A stretch of 64,000 bases of DNA, taken from the NCBI RefSeq assembly GCF_014251555.1, contig NZ_CP059190.1, positions 143,377-207,376 of the forward strand, written 5' to 3'. This document shows, piece by piece, positions 1 to 9,737 of the stretch; within the stretch, counting starts at the first letter, position 1, and the number at the start of each line of letters is the position of its first letter. Below the pieces are notes generated by a model. That model ran no database searches. It was not told the DNA's origin and was given only the letters and a program-made list of their open reading frames with translations. Source of the DNA: Blattabacterium cuenoti (GTDB lineage: Bacteria > Bacteroidota > Bacteroidia > Flavobacteriales > Blattabacteriaceae). The position numbers and the translations under genes are program-made.

Positions 1-4
1 GTTT

Positions 5-420
5 ATGAAATTTTATAATAAATACGATGATATAGCGTATATGAAACTGGCTATAGAACGATCAAAATTGTCTTTTTGTAAAAAAAAAAAGTAGGAGCTA
101 TTATAGTTAAAAATAATCAAATCATATCTTATGGATATAATAGAACTCCAAGCGGCTTTGAGAATATGTGTGAAGAAAAAAATGGAAAAACTAAATGGTA
201 TGTTATACATGCAGAAGCAAATGCAATATTAAAACTTTCTTATTCATCCTTATCTTGTGAAGGAGCTTCTATATATATTACACATTTTCCATGTCAAGAA
301 TGTTGTAAATTGATTTATCAATCTAGGATCAGAAAAGTCATATATTTACACAATTATACGAATAATGATAAAGAAATGATTTTTTTGAACAGATTAAATA
401 TAAGAATAAAAAAATTGTAA
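5..420 (+). pseudogene. dCMP/cytidine deaminase-family gene, frameshifted at an A11 tract
   Basis: The reading frame opened by the ATG at 5 runs 25 codons to a run of 11 A (80-90) and then hits TAG at 92-94. Shifting frame at the run joins it to an open frame that ends at 420; with one extra A the product is 138 residues. The reconstructed protein has the deaminase zinc site: HAEANAI (His ligand and catalytic Glu) and PCQEC (two Cys ligands), plus the TPSGFEN segment typical of flavobacterial dCMP deaminases. The family makes dUMP for ThyA, which is also in this window. The part after the shift shows no further damage, so the gene is either recently broken, rescued by transcriptional slippage, or carries a homopolymer sequencing error. 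An internal start at 166 would lack the N-terminal third and is unlikely to give an enzyme. Confidence 0.8.
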
Positions 421-424
421 TAAA

Positions 425-507
425 ACCCAGGTGGCGAAATCGGTAGACGCGCTGGACTCAAAATCCAGTGATTTTACATCATGCGGGTTCGAATCCCGCC
501 CTGGGTA
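425..507 (+). tRNA. tRNA-Leu (anticodon CAA)
   Basis: A class II tRNA folds cleanly. The acceptor stem ACCCAGG (425-431) pairs with CCTGGGT (500-506), with discriminator A at 507. The anticodon stem CTGGA/TCCAG encloses the loop CTCAAAA, giving anticodon CAA, which reads UUG. There is a long variable arm and a TTCGAAT T-loop with a GCGGG/CCCGC stem. The 3' CCA is not encoded, so it must be added by the Cca enzyme, whose gene is at 43.6-45.0 kb. Confidence 0.96.
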
Positions 508-523
508 CTTTATCAAAAATATT

Positions 524-2230
524 TTAGAATAAAAAATATCTTTGAGCAAGTGGCAAAATATCAGAAGGATTAGATTTAATCTTTTCTCCATTTATGTAAA
601 CATTATAGGTTTTTGGATCCACTTCTAAATTTGGAGTTTCTCCATTTAATACCATATCTTTTTTGGATAAAGAACGACATCCTTTGATTATTTTTATTTG
701 TTTTTTGATTTCATTTTTTTCAAAAAAACCATGATTGATAGCAGTTTTTGAAACAAAAAGACTGCTCAGCTTGGGGTCAAAATAACCAAACATTTTACGA
801 TACATGAATGGTTGAGGCGTAGGAATGGTAGCATTAGGATCTCCCATACTGGCGTATACAATCATTCCACTTTTTATGACTAATTCCGGTTTGACTCCAA
901 AAAAAGAGGGTTTCCATAATACTAAATCTGCCATTTTCCCAACATTTACAGATCCTACATATTCTGATATTCCATGAGTAATAGCAGGATTGATGGTATA
1001 TTTAGAAATATATCTTTTCACTCTGAAATTATCATTTTTTTGATTGTCCTCATTAAGAGATCCTCTTTGTTTTTTCATTTGATCAGCTGTTTGCCAAGTT
1101 CTTTTCACTATTTCTCCGATTCTTCCCATAGCTTGTGAATCAGAACTAGTCATACTAATAGCTCCCATATCATGTAATACCCCTTCTGCACTAATAGTTT
1201 CAGACCTAATTCTCGATTTAGCAAAAGCAATATCTTCCGGTAAATTAGAATCTAAATGATGGCAAATCATTAACATATCCAAATGTTCATCTATGGTATT
1301 GCAAGTATAAGGCATGGTAGGGCTTGTAGATGAAGGTAAAATATTAGAAAAAGATATGACTTTCAATAAATCAGGAGCATGTCCACCTCCAGCTCCTTCT
1401 GTATGATAAGTATGAATGGTTCGACCTTTAAAAGTTTTTAAAGTATCCTCGACATAACCCGATTCATTTAGTGAATCAGTATGAATATTGACTTGTACAT
1501 CCAATTGCTCAGAAACATTTAAACATTGATCTATAACATAAGGGGTACTCCCCCAATCTTCATGTATTTTTAGTCCTCCAGCACCTGCTTCTACTTGTTC
1601 AATTAAAGCTTCAGGATGAGAACTATTTCCACTGGCAAGAAAAATAAAATTGATAGGAATATGATCTGTACTTTTTAACATTCTTTGAATATTCCATACA
1701 CCAGAAGTACAATTTGTGGCTATTGTTCCAGTAGCAGGACCTGATCCTCCTCCGATAATAGTAGTGGTTCCATTTTCTAATGCCACTTCAAATAATTGTG
1801 GGCATATATAATGAACATGACTATCTACACTTCCAGCTGTTACAATTAGATTTTCAGAAGAGATAACTTCTGTCCCTGCTCCAATATACATATTTGGAGT
1901 TACTCCATCCATAAAGTATGGATTTCCTGCTTTTCCTATCCCTATTATAACTCCATCTTTAATCCCAATATCCGCTTTCATAATCCCCCAATGATCAACA
2001 ATGATAGCGTTGGTTAACACTAAATCTAAAATTCCTTCATTTTTTGTAGCAAATGGATGTTGTCCCATTCCATCTCTAATGACTTTACCTCCTCCAAAAA
2101 CACATTCATCTCCATAAATAGTATAATCTCTTTCTATTTCAATCCATAAAGATGTATCTCCCAAACGAATTCGATCTCCTTTTGTAGGACCATACATACT
2201 GGCATAAGATCCTCTGTCAATTTTTTTCAT
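524..2230 (-). CDS. ureC: Urease subunit alpha (UreC)
   Basis: This is the catalytic subunit of nickel urease, which hydrolyses urea to ammonia and carbamate in the cytoplasm. The 568-residue length is normal. All metal and catalytic residues are visible: the HVH pair (His138, His140), the lysine to be carbamylated in KIHEDWG (Lys221), His250, the [12 protein letters not shown] segment, the flap motif CHHLD (323-327) and Asp364 in SSDSQAMGR. The C terminus ends in the usual AQRYFLF. Its ATG overlaps the TGA of the upstream gamma-beta gene by four bases (ATGA), so the two are translationally coupled. The nickel-insertion genes ureD, ureE, ureF and ureG are not in this window. In a cockroach symbiont the role is recycling host nitrogen. 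Confidence 0.97.
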   Translation of the reverse strand: MKKIDRGSYASMYGPTKGDRIRLGDTSLWIEIERDYTIYGDECVFGGGKVIRDGMGQHPFATKNEGILDLVLTNAIIVDHWGIMKADIGIKDGVIIGIGKAGNPYFMDGVTPNMYIGAGTEVISSENLIVTAGSVDSHVHYICPQLFEVALENGTTTIIGGGSGPATGTIATNCTSGVWNIQRMLKSTDHIPINFIFLASGNSSHPEALIEQVEAGAGGLKIHEDWGSTPYVIDQCLNVSEQLDVQVNIHTDSLNESGYVEDTLKTFKGRTIHTYHTEGAGGGHAPDLLKVISFSNILPSSTSPTMPYTCNTIDEHLDMLMICHHLDSNLPEDIAFAKSRIRSETISAEGVLHDMGAISMTSSDSQAMGRIGEIVKRTWQTADQMKKQRGSLNEDNQKNDNFRVKRYISKYTINPAITHGISEYVGSVNVGKMADLVLWKPSFFGVKPELVIKSGMIVYASMGDPNATIPTPQPFMYRKMFGYFDPKLSSLFVSKTAINHGFFEKNEIKKQIKIIKGCRSLSKKDMVLNGETPNLEVDPKTYNVYINGEKIKSNPSDILPLAQRYFLF

Positions 2231-2856
2231 ATTGTTGTATTTTCTTTTCCTGAAAATCCATAAATTTTTTTTCTTCCTCCTATTTCTACTAATATGACTT
2301 CTTTTGTTTCTCCTGGTTCAAAACGAACAGATCTTCCAGAAGGAATATCCAGTCTATATCCTTTAGACCCTTCTCTATCAAAAAGAAGAGCAGTATTTGT
2401 TTCATAAAAATGAAAATGAGATCCTACTTGAATAGGACGAGTTCCAGTATTAGATACAACTCTCTTTATACGAGTTCTTCCAGGTAATAAAACAATATCT
2501 TCTTTAAGAAGATCATATTGTCCTGGAATGATATTAGAGTTTTCTTTTCTATTTTTTTTAATAGGATTGTGTATAGTGACTAATTTTGTTCCATCAGGAA
2601 AAGTAGCCTCTATTTGAACATTATTGAGTAATTCATATACTCCATCCATAACTTGTTCATCATTCAGAATATTTCCAGCTTCATACATAAGTTCTTTTAC
2701 CGTTTTTCCATCACGTGCTCCTTCCATGACATAATGAGCAATTAAAGCTAAAGATTCAGGATAATTTAATTTTAATCCTCTTTTTAAACGTTTTTTTGCC
2801 AATTCTCCAGCCATGTGCAGAAGAATTTTTTCCTTTTCATAAGAAGTTAAATGCAT
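2227..2856 (-). CDS. ureAB: Urease gamma-beta fusion subunit
   Basis: One chain holds both small urease subunits. Residues 1 to about 100 are the gamma subunit (start [10 protein letters not shown], then AGELAKKR and [10 protein letters not shown]). The beta subunit follows from about 110 (IPGQYDL, then [11 protein letters not shown] and [10 protein letters not shown]). Such fusions are known in several lineages, including Bacteroidetes and Helicobacter. I chose the ATG at 2856 because MHLT is the conserved beginning of UreA; the frame stays open a further 17 codons upstream to 2907, but those residues look unlike the family. The stop overlaps the ureC start. The chain forms the structural core that assembles with UreC. 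Confidence 0.95.
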   Translation of the reverse strand: MHLTSYEKEKILLHMAGELAKKRLKRGLKLNYPESLALIAHYVMEGARDGKTVKELMYEAGNILNDEQVMDGVYELLNNVQIEATFPDGTKLVTIHNPIKKNRKENSNIIPGQYDLLKEDIVLLPGRTRIKRVVSNTGTRPIQVGSHFHFYETNTALLFDREGSKGYRLDIPSGRSVRFEPGETKEVILVEIGGRKKIYGFSGKENTTI

Positions 2857-3180
2857 ACTTTCTTTATTTGATTCATAAACATAATATCCATAATATCGTT
2901 GCAACAACAGTTCTATAAGTTTAAAGTTATGAAATATTATAATAATCTTTTCCTGATCATGAAATTTTAAGAATTAAGAAAAATGAATGAAATTATATTG
3001 CATTCAATATTTTCAATTTTTGATTGAATGATTTTTCATTCATCATAATTCACATGGATCCCAATCAACTCATTCATTCTCTTGTACAAAAAATAAAAAG
3101 AAGCACGTCTCCGTAAATTATCATTATTTTTGTTATCATCTTTGAATAATGGGAAAATTGTTTTAAAAAATAATTAAGAA
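2857..3180. promoter_or_regulatory. Divergent urease/threonine intergenic region with an inverted-repeat cluster
   Basis: These 324 bases separate the leftward urease genes from the rightward thrABC operon and hold no convincing gene. They contain a cluster of matching short arms: ATGAATGA (2983-2990), CATTCAAT (3001-3008), ATTGAATGA (3023-3031), TCATTCAT (3036-3043) and TCATTCAT again (3070-3077). Arms 3001-3008/3023-3030 and 3025-3031/3036-3042 form mutually exclusive 8-bp and 7-bp hairpins. Closer to thrA, TATTTTTG at 3125-3132 matches the Bacteroidetes -7 consensus TAnnTTTG, about 48 bases before the start codon; no good -33 element is at the right distance. The repeat cluster lies upstream of that promoter, so an operator role is more likely than attenuation. 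This is inference. Confidence 0.45.
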
Positions 3181-5628
3181 ATGCAAGTTTTAAAATTTGG
3201 GGGAAGTTCCGTAGCTCATTCTGATGCCATCAAACGTATTTGTTCTTTATTAGAAAAAAAACCAAAAGGAAGATATGCCATTGTTGTATCTGCATTAGGA
3301 AATATCACCGACCAATTAATACAATGTGGTCAATTAGCTTCTGAAAGAAAAAATGTTTATAAAAATATACTAGAAAAAATAGAAATTCGTCATCTAAATA
3401 TTATCAGAGAACTGTTTCCAATTACTTATCAAAGCCATTTAATTAGTTGGATTAAAAAAAATATAAATGATCTAGAAAGTTTATGTGATGGAGTTTTTCA
3501 GGTGGAAGAACTTTCAAAACGTTCTTTAGATAAAATCATGAGTTTCGGAGAACTCAGTTCTTCTTTTCTTATTGCGGAAAAATTAAAACAATCTGGATTA
3601 GATGCAATTTGTAAAGATAGTAGGGATTTAATTATTACTGATTCTCAATTTGGATGTGCACAAGTGGACTTTATCACAAGTAATCACCATATCATTCAAT
3701 TCTTTAGAGAAAGAATATCAGAATATATTGTATTACCAGGTTTTATAGGTTCTACTTTAGAAAATGAAACAACGACTCTTGGAAGAGGAGGGTCTGATTA
3801 TACTGCTGCTATCTTAGCTGCAGCAATATCGGCTAGTTTGCTTGAAATATGGACTGATGTAAGTGGAATGATGACTGCTAATCCAAAAATTGTGAATCAA
3901 GCTTTTCCTATTAAGGAAATTTCTTATGAAGAAGCAATGGAATTGTCTCATTTTGGAGCAAAAGTAATTTATCCACCAACGATACAACCTGCCATGAAAA
4001 AACATATTCCTATACAAATTAAAAATACTTTTTCTCCTTTAGATCCAGGAACGTTGATTTATATTAGTAAAAGCACAAATATAAGTCAACCCGTTACTGG
4101 AATATCTGGGATTCAGAATACGGCTTTACTCACTCTTGAAGGAAGTGGAATGGTCGGAATTCCAGGGTATTCCAAACGTTTATTCGAAGCATTATCACGT
4201 GAAAAAATAAATGTAATATTTATAACTCAAAGTTCTTCGGAACATTCAATTACCACAGGTATTCATGAAATGGATGTCATCAAAGCAAAAGCTGTAATAG
4301 ATAGTGAATTTGCTCAAGAAATCCATCAGAGACATATTGATCCATTGAGAATAGAAAAAGATCTTTGCATTATTGCTGTAGTAGGAGATAATATGAAAAA
4401 TCTTCATGGAACTAGTGGAAAAATGTTCGCTTCTTTAGGAAGAAACAGTATTAATGTTAGAGCTATAGCACAAGGCTCTACTGAAAAAAACATATCAGCT
4501 GTTATTAGAAAAACAGATTTTAAAAAGGCATTAAACACTTTGCATGAGGCTTTTTTTGAAAGTCCCCCAAAACAAATTAATCTTTTCATTTGTGGAGTGG
4601 GAAAAGTAGGAAGTAAATTACTTGAGCAGATTGATCAACAACAAAATTATCTATTGGAAGAATTAAAACTTCAAGTTCGAGTAATCGGATTAGCCAACAG
4701 CAAAAAAATGTATTTTAATGATCATGGAATAAATTTAGGTCATTGGGAAAAACATCTGAATCAAGATGGTCACAAAATGAATATATATTCTTTTATGGAG
4801 GAAGTTTGGAAATTTAATCTAAGAAATAGTTTATTTGTTGATAATACAGCTAGTGAAGAAATGGCCATGACCTATGATAAATTCTTAAAAAATGGAATCG
4901 GTGTTATTACCTGTAATAAGATAGCTTGTTCCTCTGATTATGAGCATTATAAAAGATTAAAAACACTTTCTAGACATTTTAAAGCTCCATTTCTATTTGA
5001 GACCAATGTAGGAGCAAGTCTTCCAGTCATTAGTACACTGAATGATCTTATCAATAGTGGAGATAAAATCAATAAGATAGAAGCTGTTTTATCAGGAAGT
5101 TTGAATTTTATATTCAATCATTTTACAGGAGAAAAATCCTTTTTAGAAGTTGTCAAAGAGGCTCAATTGAAAGGATATACAGAACCTGATCCTCGTATTG
5201 ATTTAAGTGGATTAGATGTAATGCGAAAAATACTTATTTTGGCAAGGGAATGTGGTTCTTCATTAGAACTGAGTGATATTCTTCAGAAATCTTTTCTTCC
5301 TGAAACCTGTTCAAAGTCCACTTCTATAGAAAATTTTTATCAAGAATTAGATAAATACAGAGATTATTTTTTTAAAATTAGAAATGAAGCAGAAAAAGAT
5401 AAAAAACGTTTGCGTTTTATTGCTCGTTATGAAAATGGAGTCCCTTCCGTAGGTTTAGAATCAATTAAACAAAGTCATCCATTTTTTCAACTAGAAGGAA
5501 AAGATAATATGGTTTTATATAACACATATCGTTATGCTGAACAACCTCTTATCATAAAAGGAGCAGGTGCTGGAGCAGAAGTGACTGCATCTGGAGTTTT
5601 TTCTGATATTATTAAAGCTACTAAATAA
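3181..5628 (+). CDS. thrA: Bifunctional aspartokinase / homoserine dehydrogenase
   Basis: This 815-residue fusion catalyses the first and third steps of the aspartate family pathway: phosphorylation of aspartate, and NAD(P)H reduction of aspartate semialdehyde to homoserine. The aspartokinase domain (about 1-300) begins with KFGGSSV at residues 5-11. Two ACT-like regulatory segments follow (about 310-460). The dehydrogenase domain starts near residue 466 with the nucleotide fold ICGVGKVGSKLL and ends with the usual GAGAGAEVTASGVFSDI. Length matches ThrA of E. coli (820). It is the first gene of thrABC, five bases before thrB. The ACT segments suggest feedback control by an end product, probably threonine, but this cannot be proven from sequence alone. 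Confidence 0.97.
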   Translation: MQVLKFGGSSVAHSDAIKRICSLLEKKPKGRYAIVVSALGNITDQLIQCGQLASERKNVYKNILEKIEIRHLNIIRELFPITYQSHLISWIKKNINDLESLCDGVFQVEELSKRSLDKIMSFGELSSSFLIAEKLKQSGLDAICKDSRDLIITDSQFGCAQVDFITSNHHIIQFFRERISEYIVLPGFIGSTLENETTTLGRGGSDYTAAILAAAISASLLEIWTDVSGMMTANPKIVNQAFPIKEISYEEAMELSHFGAKVIYPPTIQPAMKKHIPIQIKNTFSPLDPGTLIYISKSTNISQPVTGISGIQNTALLTLEGSGMVGIPGYSKRLFEALSREKINVIFITQSSSEHSITTGIHEMDVIKAKAVIDSEFAQEIHQRHIDPLRIEKDLCIIAVVGDNMKNLHGTSGKMFASLGRNSINVRAIAQGSTEKNISAVIRKTDFKKALNTLHEAFFESPPKQINLFICGVGKVGSKLLEQIDQQQNYLLEELKLQVRVIGLANSKKMYFNDHGINLGHWEKHLNQDGHKMNIYSFMEEVWKFNLRNSLFVDNTASEEMAMTYDKFLKNGIGVITCNKIACSSDYEHYKRLKTLSRHFKAPFLFETNVGASLPVISTLNDLINSGDKINKIEAVLSGSLNFIFNHFTGEKSFLEVVKEAQLKGYTEPDPRIDLSGLDVMRKILILARECGSSLELSDILQKSFLPETCSKSTSIENFYQELDKYRDYFFKIRNEAEKDKKRLRFIARYENGVPSVGLESIKQSHPFFQLEGKDNMVLYNTYRYAEQPLIIKGAGAGAEVTASGVFSDIIKATK

Positions 5629-5633
5629 AAATC

Positions 5634-6581
5634 ATGAAGGGGATTAAAATATTTTCACCAGCTACTGTTGCTAATCTAGCTTGTGGTTTTGATGTTATTG
5701 GATTAGCTTTGGATTTTCCAAAAGATGAAATTTTTTTATATAAATCCAATAACCCAGGAATACGTATTAATAGAATACATGGAACATCGTTACCGAACGA
5801 TCCAAAAAAAAATGTCGCTTTTGTGGCTTTACAGTTTTTATTAAAAAAATATCAACAAAAATTTGAAAAAGAAGAAAAAATAGGATTCGAAATAGAATTA
5901 ATTAAAAATATTCATCCTGGAAGTGGAATAGGATCTAGTGCCGCTAGTGCTGCAGGCGTCGTTTATGGAGCTAATATCCTATTAGGAAATCCTTTTAGTA
6001 CCATACAGTTAATCCGTTTTGCTATGGAAGGAGAACGTGTAGCAAGTGGAACAGCTCATGCAGATAATGTAGCTCCTGCTATCATGGGTGGGGTCACTTT
6101 AGTAAGAAGTTATAAGCCGTTGGATATTACTAGATTGCATTCTCCAAATGAATTGTGGGTGAGCATTATACATCCACAAATTGAAATTAGAACATCGGAT
6201 GCAAGAGAAATTTTAAAACAAAAAATATTAATGACAGATGCAATTCGACAATGGGGAAACATTGGTGCATTAGTTGCAGGTTTGTATCAAGAAGATTATG
6301 GATTAATAAGCAGATCTCTAGAAGATGTGATTGTTGAACCTATACGAGCAATGCTCATTCCCGCTTTTTATGAATTAAAAATTAGATGTAAAGAAATAGG
6401 AGCTTTAGGCGGAGGAATTTCTGGTTCAGGTCCCTCTGTTTTCATGTTAAGCAAAGGAAATCATACTGCAAAAAAAGTTACTGAAGTCATGAACCGTGTT
6501 TACTCTCCATTAAAAGTTGATTATAAAACTTATACTTCTCCCATTAATCAACAAGGAGTCAAGTGGTCTAAAATTCTTTGA
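5634..6581 (+). CDS. thrB: Homoserine kinase
   Basis: This GHMP-family kinase phosphorylates homoserine with ATP, the step before threonine synthase. The phosphate-binding loop HPGSGIGSSAASA is at about residues 94-106, and the C-terminal GHMP motif GGGISGSGPSVFML is near 256-269. The N terminus (IFSPATVANLACGFDVIGLALD) is characteristic of ThrB. The length of 315 is normal. It lies five bases after thrA and 30 bases before thrC, so the three genes form one operon. Confidence 0.97.
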   Translation: MKGIKIFSPATVANLACGFDVIGLALDFPKDEIFLYKSNNPGIRINRIHGTSLPNDPKKNVAFVALQFLLKKYQQKFEKEEKIGFEIELIKNIHPGSGIGSSAASAAGVVYGANILLGNPFSTIQLIRFAMEGERVASGTAHADNVAPAIMGGVTLVRSYKPLDITRLHSPNELWVSIIHPQIEIRTSDAREILKQKILMTDAIRQWGNIGALVAGLYQEDYGLISRSLEDVIVEPIRAMLIPAFYELKIRCKEIGALGGGISGSGPSVFMLSKGNHTAKKVTEVMNRVYSPLKVDYKTYTSPINQQGVKWSKIL

Positions 6582-6611
6582 AATAAGAATGGATAAATAA
6601 AAATAATTTTT

Positions 6612-7925
6612 ATGTTATATCATAGTTTAAAAAATCATAGAGATTTAGTTTCTTTCGAAGATGCTGTTTTAAGAGGGTTAGCGTCAGATGGTGGATTGTA
6701 CATACCTGAATGTATACCTAAACTAAAACCTCAATTTTTTCATAACCTTTCTAGGTATGATATTTATACAATTGCTATGACTGTAATCAAGCCTTATATC
6801 GGAAAATCAATTCCAGAAAAATCTATTTATAACATTATTCATGATACTTTAAATTTTCCTTTTCCATTGAAAAGAATTCATGATCATATTCATGTATTAG
6901 AGCTTTTCCATGGACCTACTTTAGCTTTTAAAGATGTTGGAGCTGAATTTATGGCAGGATGTTTAAGTTTTTTTTCAAAAAAAATAGAAAAAAATGTAAC
7001 AGTTTTAGTAGCTACTTCAGGAGATACTGGAGGGGCAGTAGCTAAAGGGTTTCATAAAAAACCTGGAATAGAAGTCATCATTTTATATCCATATAATGGA
7101 ATTAGTTCTTTGCAAAAAGAACAAATAACTTCTTTGGGGAACAATATTTTAGCTTTAGAAATTGATGGAAATTTTGATGATTGTCAAAAAATGGTTAAAA
7201 AAGCCTTTTTAGATAAAGAAGTGCAAAAAAAATATATATTAACTTCTGCTAATTCTATTAATGTAGCGAGATGGCTCCCTCAAATGTTCTATTATTTTTT
7301 AGCTTATCAACAAATAATAGAGGATCCTATAGAATTAATTTTTTCAGTTCCTAGTGGAAATTTTGGAAATATCTGTGCCGGAATGATGGCTGAAAAAATG
7401 GGATTACCAATCAAATTTTTTATTGCATCCACAAATGTTAATGATACCATTCCTAGATTTTTGAAAACGGGAAAATATAATCCGCTTCCAGTAAGAAAAA
7501 CCATATCAAATGCTATGGATATATCTGACCCAAGCAACTTTTCTAGGATATGGAATTTATACGAAAAAAATATGTCTCAATTAAGAAAAAAACTTTATTC
7601 TTATCAATTTACGGACGAAGAGACCCTAGATATTATAGAGATGGTATGGAAAAAACACAAGTATATGCTTGATCCACATGGAGCTATTGGTTATTTAGGA
7701 CTTCTACAATATTTACAAGAAGTTAAAAAGACTTCATCTATAGCGATTTTTTTAGAAACTGCTCATCCAATTAAATTTATAGATGACATGCCGCTTTTTT
7801 TACGAAAAAAAATTATTGTTCCTAAGGAACTGGAAATATTTTTAAGTGCAAAAAGAAAAAAACAAAAAATATCTCTGTCCAATGATTTTAATGTTTTTAA
7901 AAACTGGTTATTGGAAAGAAAATAA
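6612..7925 (+). CDS. thrC: Threonine synthase
   Basis: This PLP enzyme converts O-phosphohomoserine to threonine, the last step of the pathway. The PLP lysine is Lys107 in LAFKDVGAEF; the phosphate-cradling segment ATSGDTGGAVAKGF and the later SVPSGNFGN are both present. The 437 residues match the bacterial type I enzyme of about 430. It closes the thrABC operon and meets thyA tail to tail with only six bases between the stops, leaving no room for a conventional terminator. Confidence 0.97.
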   Translation: MLYHSLKNHRDLVSFEDAVLRGLASDGGLYIPECIPKLKPQFFHNLSRYDIYTIAMTVIKPYIGKSIPEKSIYNIIHDTLNFPFPLKRIHDHIHVLELFHGPTLAFKDVGAEFMAGCLSFFSKKIEKNVTVLVATSGDTGGAVAKGFHKKPGIEVIILYPYNGISSLQKEQITSLGNNILALEIDGNFDDCQKMVKKAFLDKEVQKKYILTSANSINVARWLPQMFYYFLAYQQIIEDPIELIFSVPSGNFGNICAGMMAEKMGLPIKFFIASTNVNDTIPRFLKTGKYNPLPVRKTISNAMDISDPSNFSRIWNLYEKNMSQLRKKLYSYQFTDEETLDIIEMVWKKHKYMLDPHGAIGYLGLLQYLQEVKKTSSIAIFLETAHPIKFIDDMPLFLRKKIIVPKELEIFLSAKRKKQKISLSNDFNVFKNWLLERK

Positions 7926-7931
7926 AATTTT

Positions 7932-8726
7932 TTAAATAGCAACATCTCCCTTAATATGAGGAAAAGGATTATAGTCTTTTAATTGAAAATCTTTAAAACG
8001 AAATTCAAAAATATTTTTTACTGAGGGATTGAGTATCATTTTTGGAAGTGGTCTTGGAGTTCTTTCTATTTGTAATTTTGCTTGTTTGATATGGTTATTA
8101 TAGATATGAGCATCACCTATGGTGTGAATTAGTTCTTTTTCTTTTAAATTTAGAGTACTGGCTAACATAGTGAGTAGCAAAGCATAAGAAGCTATATTGA
8201 AAGGTAATCCTAGAAAAATATCTGCACTTCTCTGATATAATAGCAACGATAAATTTTTTTCAGATACATAGAATTGAAATAACAAATGGCAGGGAGGAAG
8301 CACCATATTTTGAATCATGCCCACATTCCAAGAAGAAACAACCAAACGTCGTGAATTGGGGTTCAATTTGATCTCTTCTATAAGAAAAGCAATTTGATCA
8401 ATAAAATGTCCATCATATGTAGGCCATTTTCTCCATTGCAATCCATATATTGGTCCTAATTCTCCATTTTTATCTGCCCATTCATCCCATATAGAAACTT
8501 TATGATCTTTTAAATATTGTATATTTGTGTCTCCTTTCAGAAACCATAATAATTCATAAATAATAGATCGTAAATCTAATTTTTTTGTGGTCAAAAGAGG
8601 AAATCCTTTTTCTAAATCGAATCTCATTTGATATCCAAATAGACTTATTGTGCCTATTCCAGTACGATCTTTTCTTTTTATTCCGTTTTTTAATACGTTT
8701 TTTAATAGATTTAAGTATTGTTTCAT
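7932..8726 (-). CDS. thyA: Thymidylate synthase
   Basis: The enzyme methylates dUMP to dTMP using methylenetetrahydrofolate. From the chosen ATG the protein is 264 residues, the same length as E. coli ThyA, and starts [15 protein letters not shown] like it. The catalytic cysteine is Cys146 in [10 protein letters not shown]. The folate- and dUMP-binding segments [28 protein letters not shown] and HIYNNH are intact. A start three codons upstream (8735) is possible but has no support in the family. The damaged dCMP deaminase at the left edge would normally supply its dUMP. Confidence 0.97.
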   Translation of the reverse strand: MKQYLNLLKNVLKNGIKRKDRTGIGTISLFGYQMRFDLEKGFPLLTTKKLDLRSIIYELLWFLKGDTNIQYLKDHKVSIWDEWADKNGELGPIYGLQWRKWPTYDGHFIDQIAFLIEEIKLNPNSRRLVVSSWNVGMIQNMVLPPCHLLFQFYVSEKNLSLLLYQRSADIFLGLPFNIASYALLLTMLASTLNLKEKELIHTIGDAHIYNNHIKQAKLQIERTPRPLPKMILNPSVKNIFEFRFKDFQLKDYNPFPHIKGDVAI

Positions 8727-8774
8727 AATCCCCAATATGAGTAAATTATTTCTTTTTTAATTTAATTTTAAGAG

Positions 8775-8782
8775 TATTTTTG
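8775..8782 (+). promoter_or_regulatory. Candidate -7 element of the prs promoter
   Basis: TATTTTTG matches the Bacteroidetes -7 consensus TAnnTTTG and lies 16 bases before the prs ATG. It would give a leader of about 10 bases. No clear TTTG -33 element lies 17-23 bases upstream, so support comes from one box only. Confidence 0.4.
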
Positions 8783-8798
8783 CATAAAAAATATAACT

Positions 8799-9737
8799 AT
8801 GAATCAAAAGGTTCTCTTCTTTTCTACAAGAAGTGGGTTAAAATTATCAGAAAATATAGCTTCTTATTATGGGACTTTTCTTGGCAAAGTACAATTTTTA
8901 GAATTTAGTGATGGAGAATATACTCCTTGTTTTGAACAATCTGTTCGTGGATCTCAAGTTTTTTTGATAGGGTCTACTTTTCCTCCAGTAGACAATTTAA
9001 TGGAATTGCTATTGATGTGCGATGCCGCTCGTAGAGCTTCCGCTCATAACATTACACTTGTTATCCCTTATTTTGGATGGGCTAGACAAGATCATAAAGA
9101 TCAACCTAGAACTCCTATTGCTGCAAAACTTATAGCCAATTTAATGGTTGCTTCAGGAGCGACTCGAGTTATGACCATGGATTTACATGCAGATCAAATT
9201 CAGGGTTTTTTTGATATACCTGTAGATCATTTGTATGCATCTAGAATATTCATTGATTATATTAAAAAATTAAACATAAATCAACTAACTATTGCCTCTC
9301 CAGATATGGGAGGAGCTAAAAGAGCTAGAAGTTATGCTGGTTATTTGGGAACAGATGTAGTCATTTGTTATAAAGAAAGAAAAAAAGCAAATGAAATTGA
9401 ATTTATGAATCTTATAGGAAATGTTAAAGAAAAAAATATCATACTTATAGATGATATGGTAGATACCGCTGGGACTCTAACAGAAGCTGCCAACTTAATA
9501 AAAAAACAAGGTGCTAAAAGTGTACGTGCTATTGCTACTCATCCAGTTTTATCAGGAAATTCATATGAAAAAATAAATCAATCAGCACTTGAAGAATTGG
9601 TGGTGACAGATACTATTCCTATAAACAGAATCAAATTCAATGATAAAATAAAAGTTTTATCTTGCGCCCCACTTTTTGCTGAAGTAATGCAATCAGTACA
9701 TAACGATGAATCCATCAGTAATAAATTCGTAATATGA
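8799..9737 (+). CDS. prs: Ribose-phosphate pyrophosphokinase (PRPP synthetase)
   Basis: The enzyme makes PRPP from ribose-5-phosphate and ATP, the entry compound for purine, pyrimidine, histidine, tryptophan and NAD synthesis. Visible motifs are the ATP-binding loop YFGWARQDHKDQPRTPI, the metal-binding stretch VMTMDLHADQIQGFFDIP, and the PRPP loop LIDDMVDTAGT. The 312 residues match class I enzymes. Its TGA overlaps the next ATG by four bases, coupling it to rplY. It supplies PurF, encoded 18 kb away in the purine block. Confidence 0.97.
   Translation: MNQKVLFFSTRSGLKLSENIASYYGTFLGKVQFLEFSDGEYTPCFEQSVRGSQVFLIGSTFPPVDNLMELLLMCDAARRASAHNITLVIPYFGWARQDHKDQPRTPIAAKLIANLMVASGATRVMTMDLHADQIQGFFDIPVDHLYASRIFIDYIKKLNINQLTIASPDMGGAKRARSYAGYLGTDVVICYKERKKANEIEFMNLIGNVKEKNIILIDDMVDTAGTLTEAANLIKKQGAKSVRAIATHPVLSGNSYEKINQSALEELVVTDTIPINRIKFNDKIKVLSCAPLFAEVMQSVHNDESISNKFVI

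Noticed and set aside
2983-3027. Leader peptide of a thr attenuator
   Set aside because: The 14-codon frame has no threonine codons, the hairpins are not followed by a T-run, and a consensus promoter box lies downstream at 3125. It remains only a hint noted under the repeat cluster.
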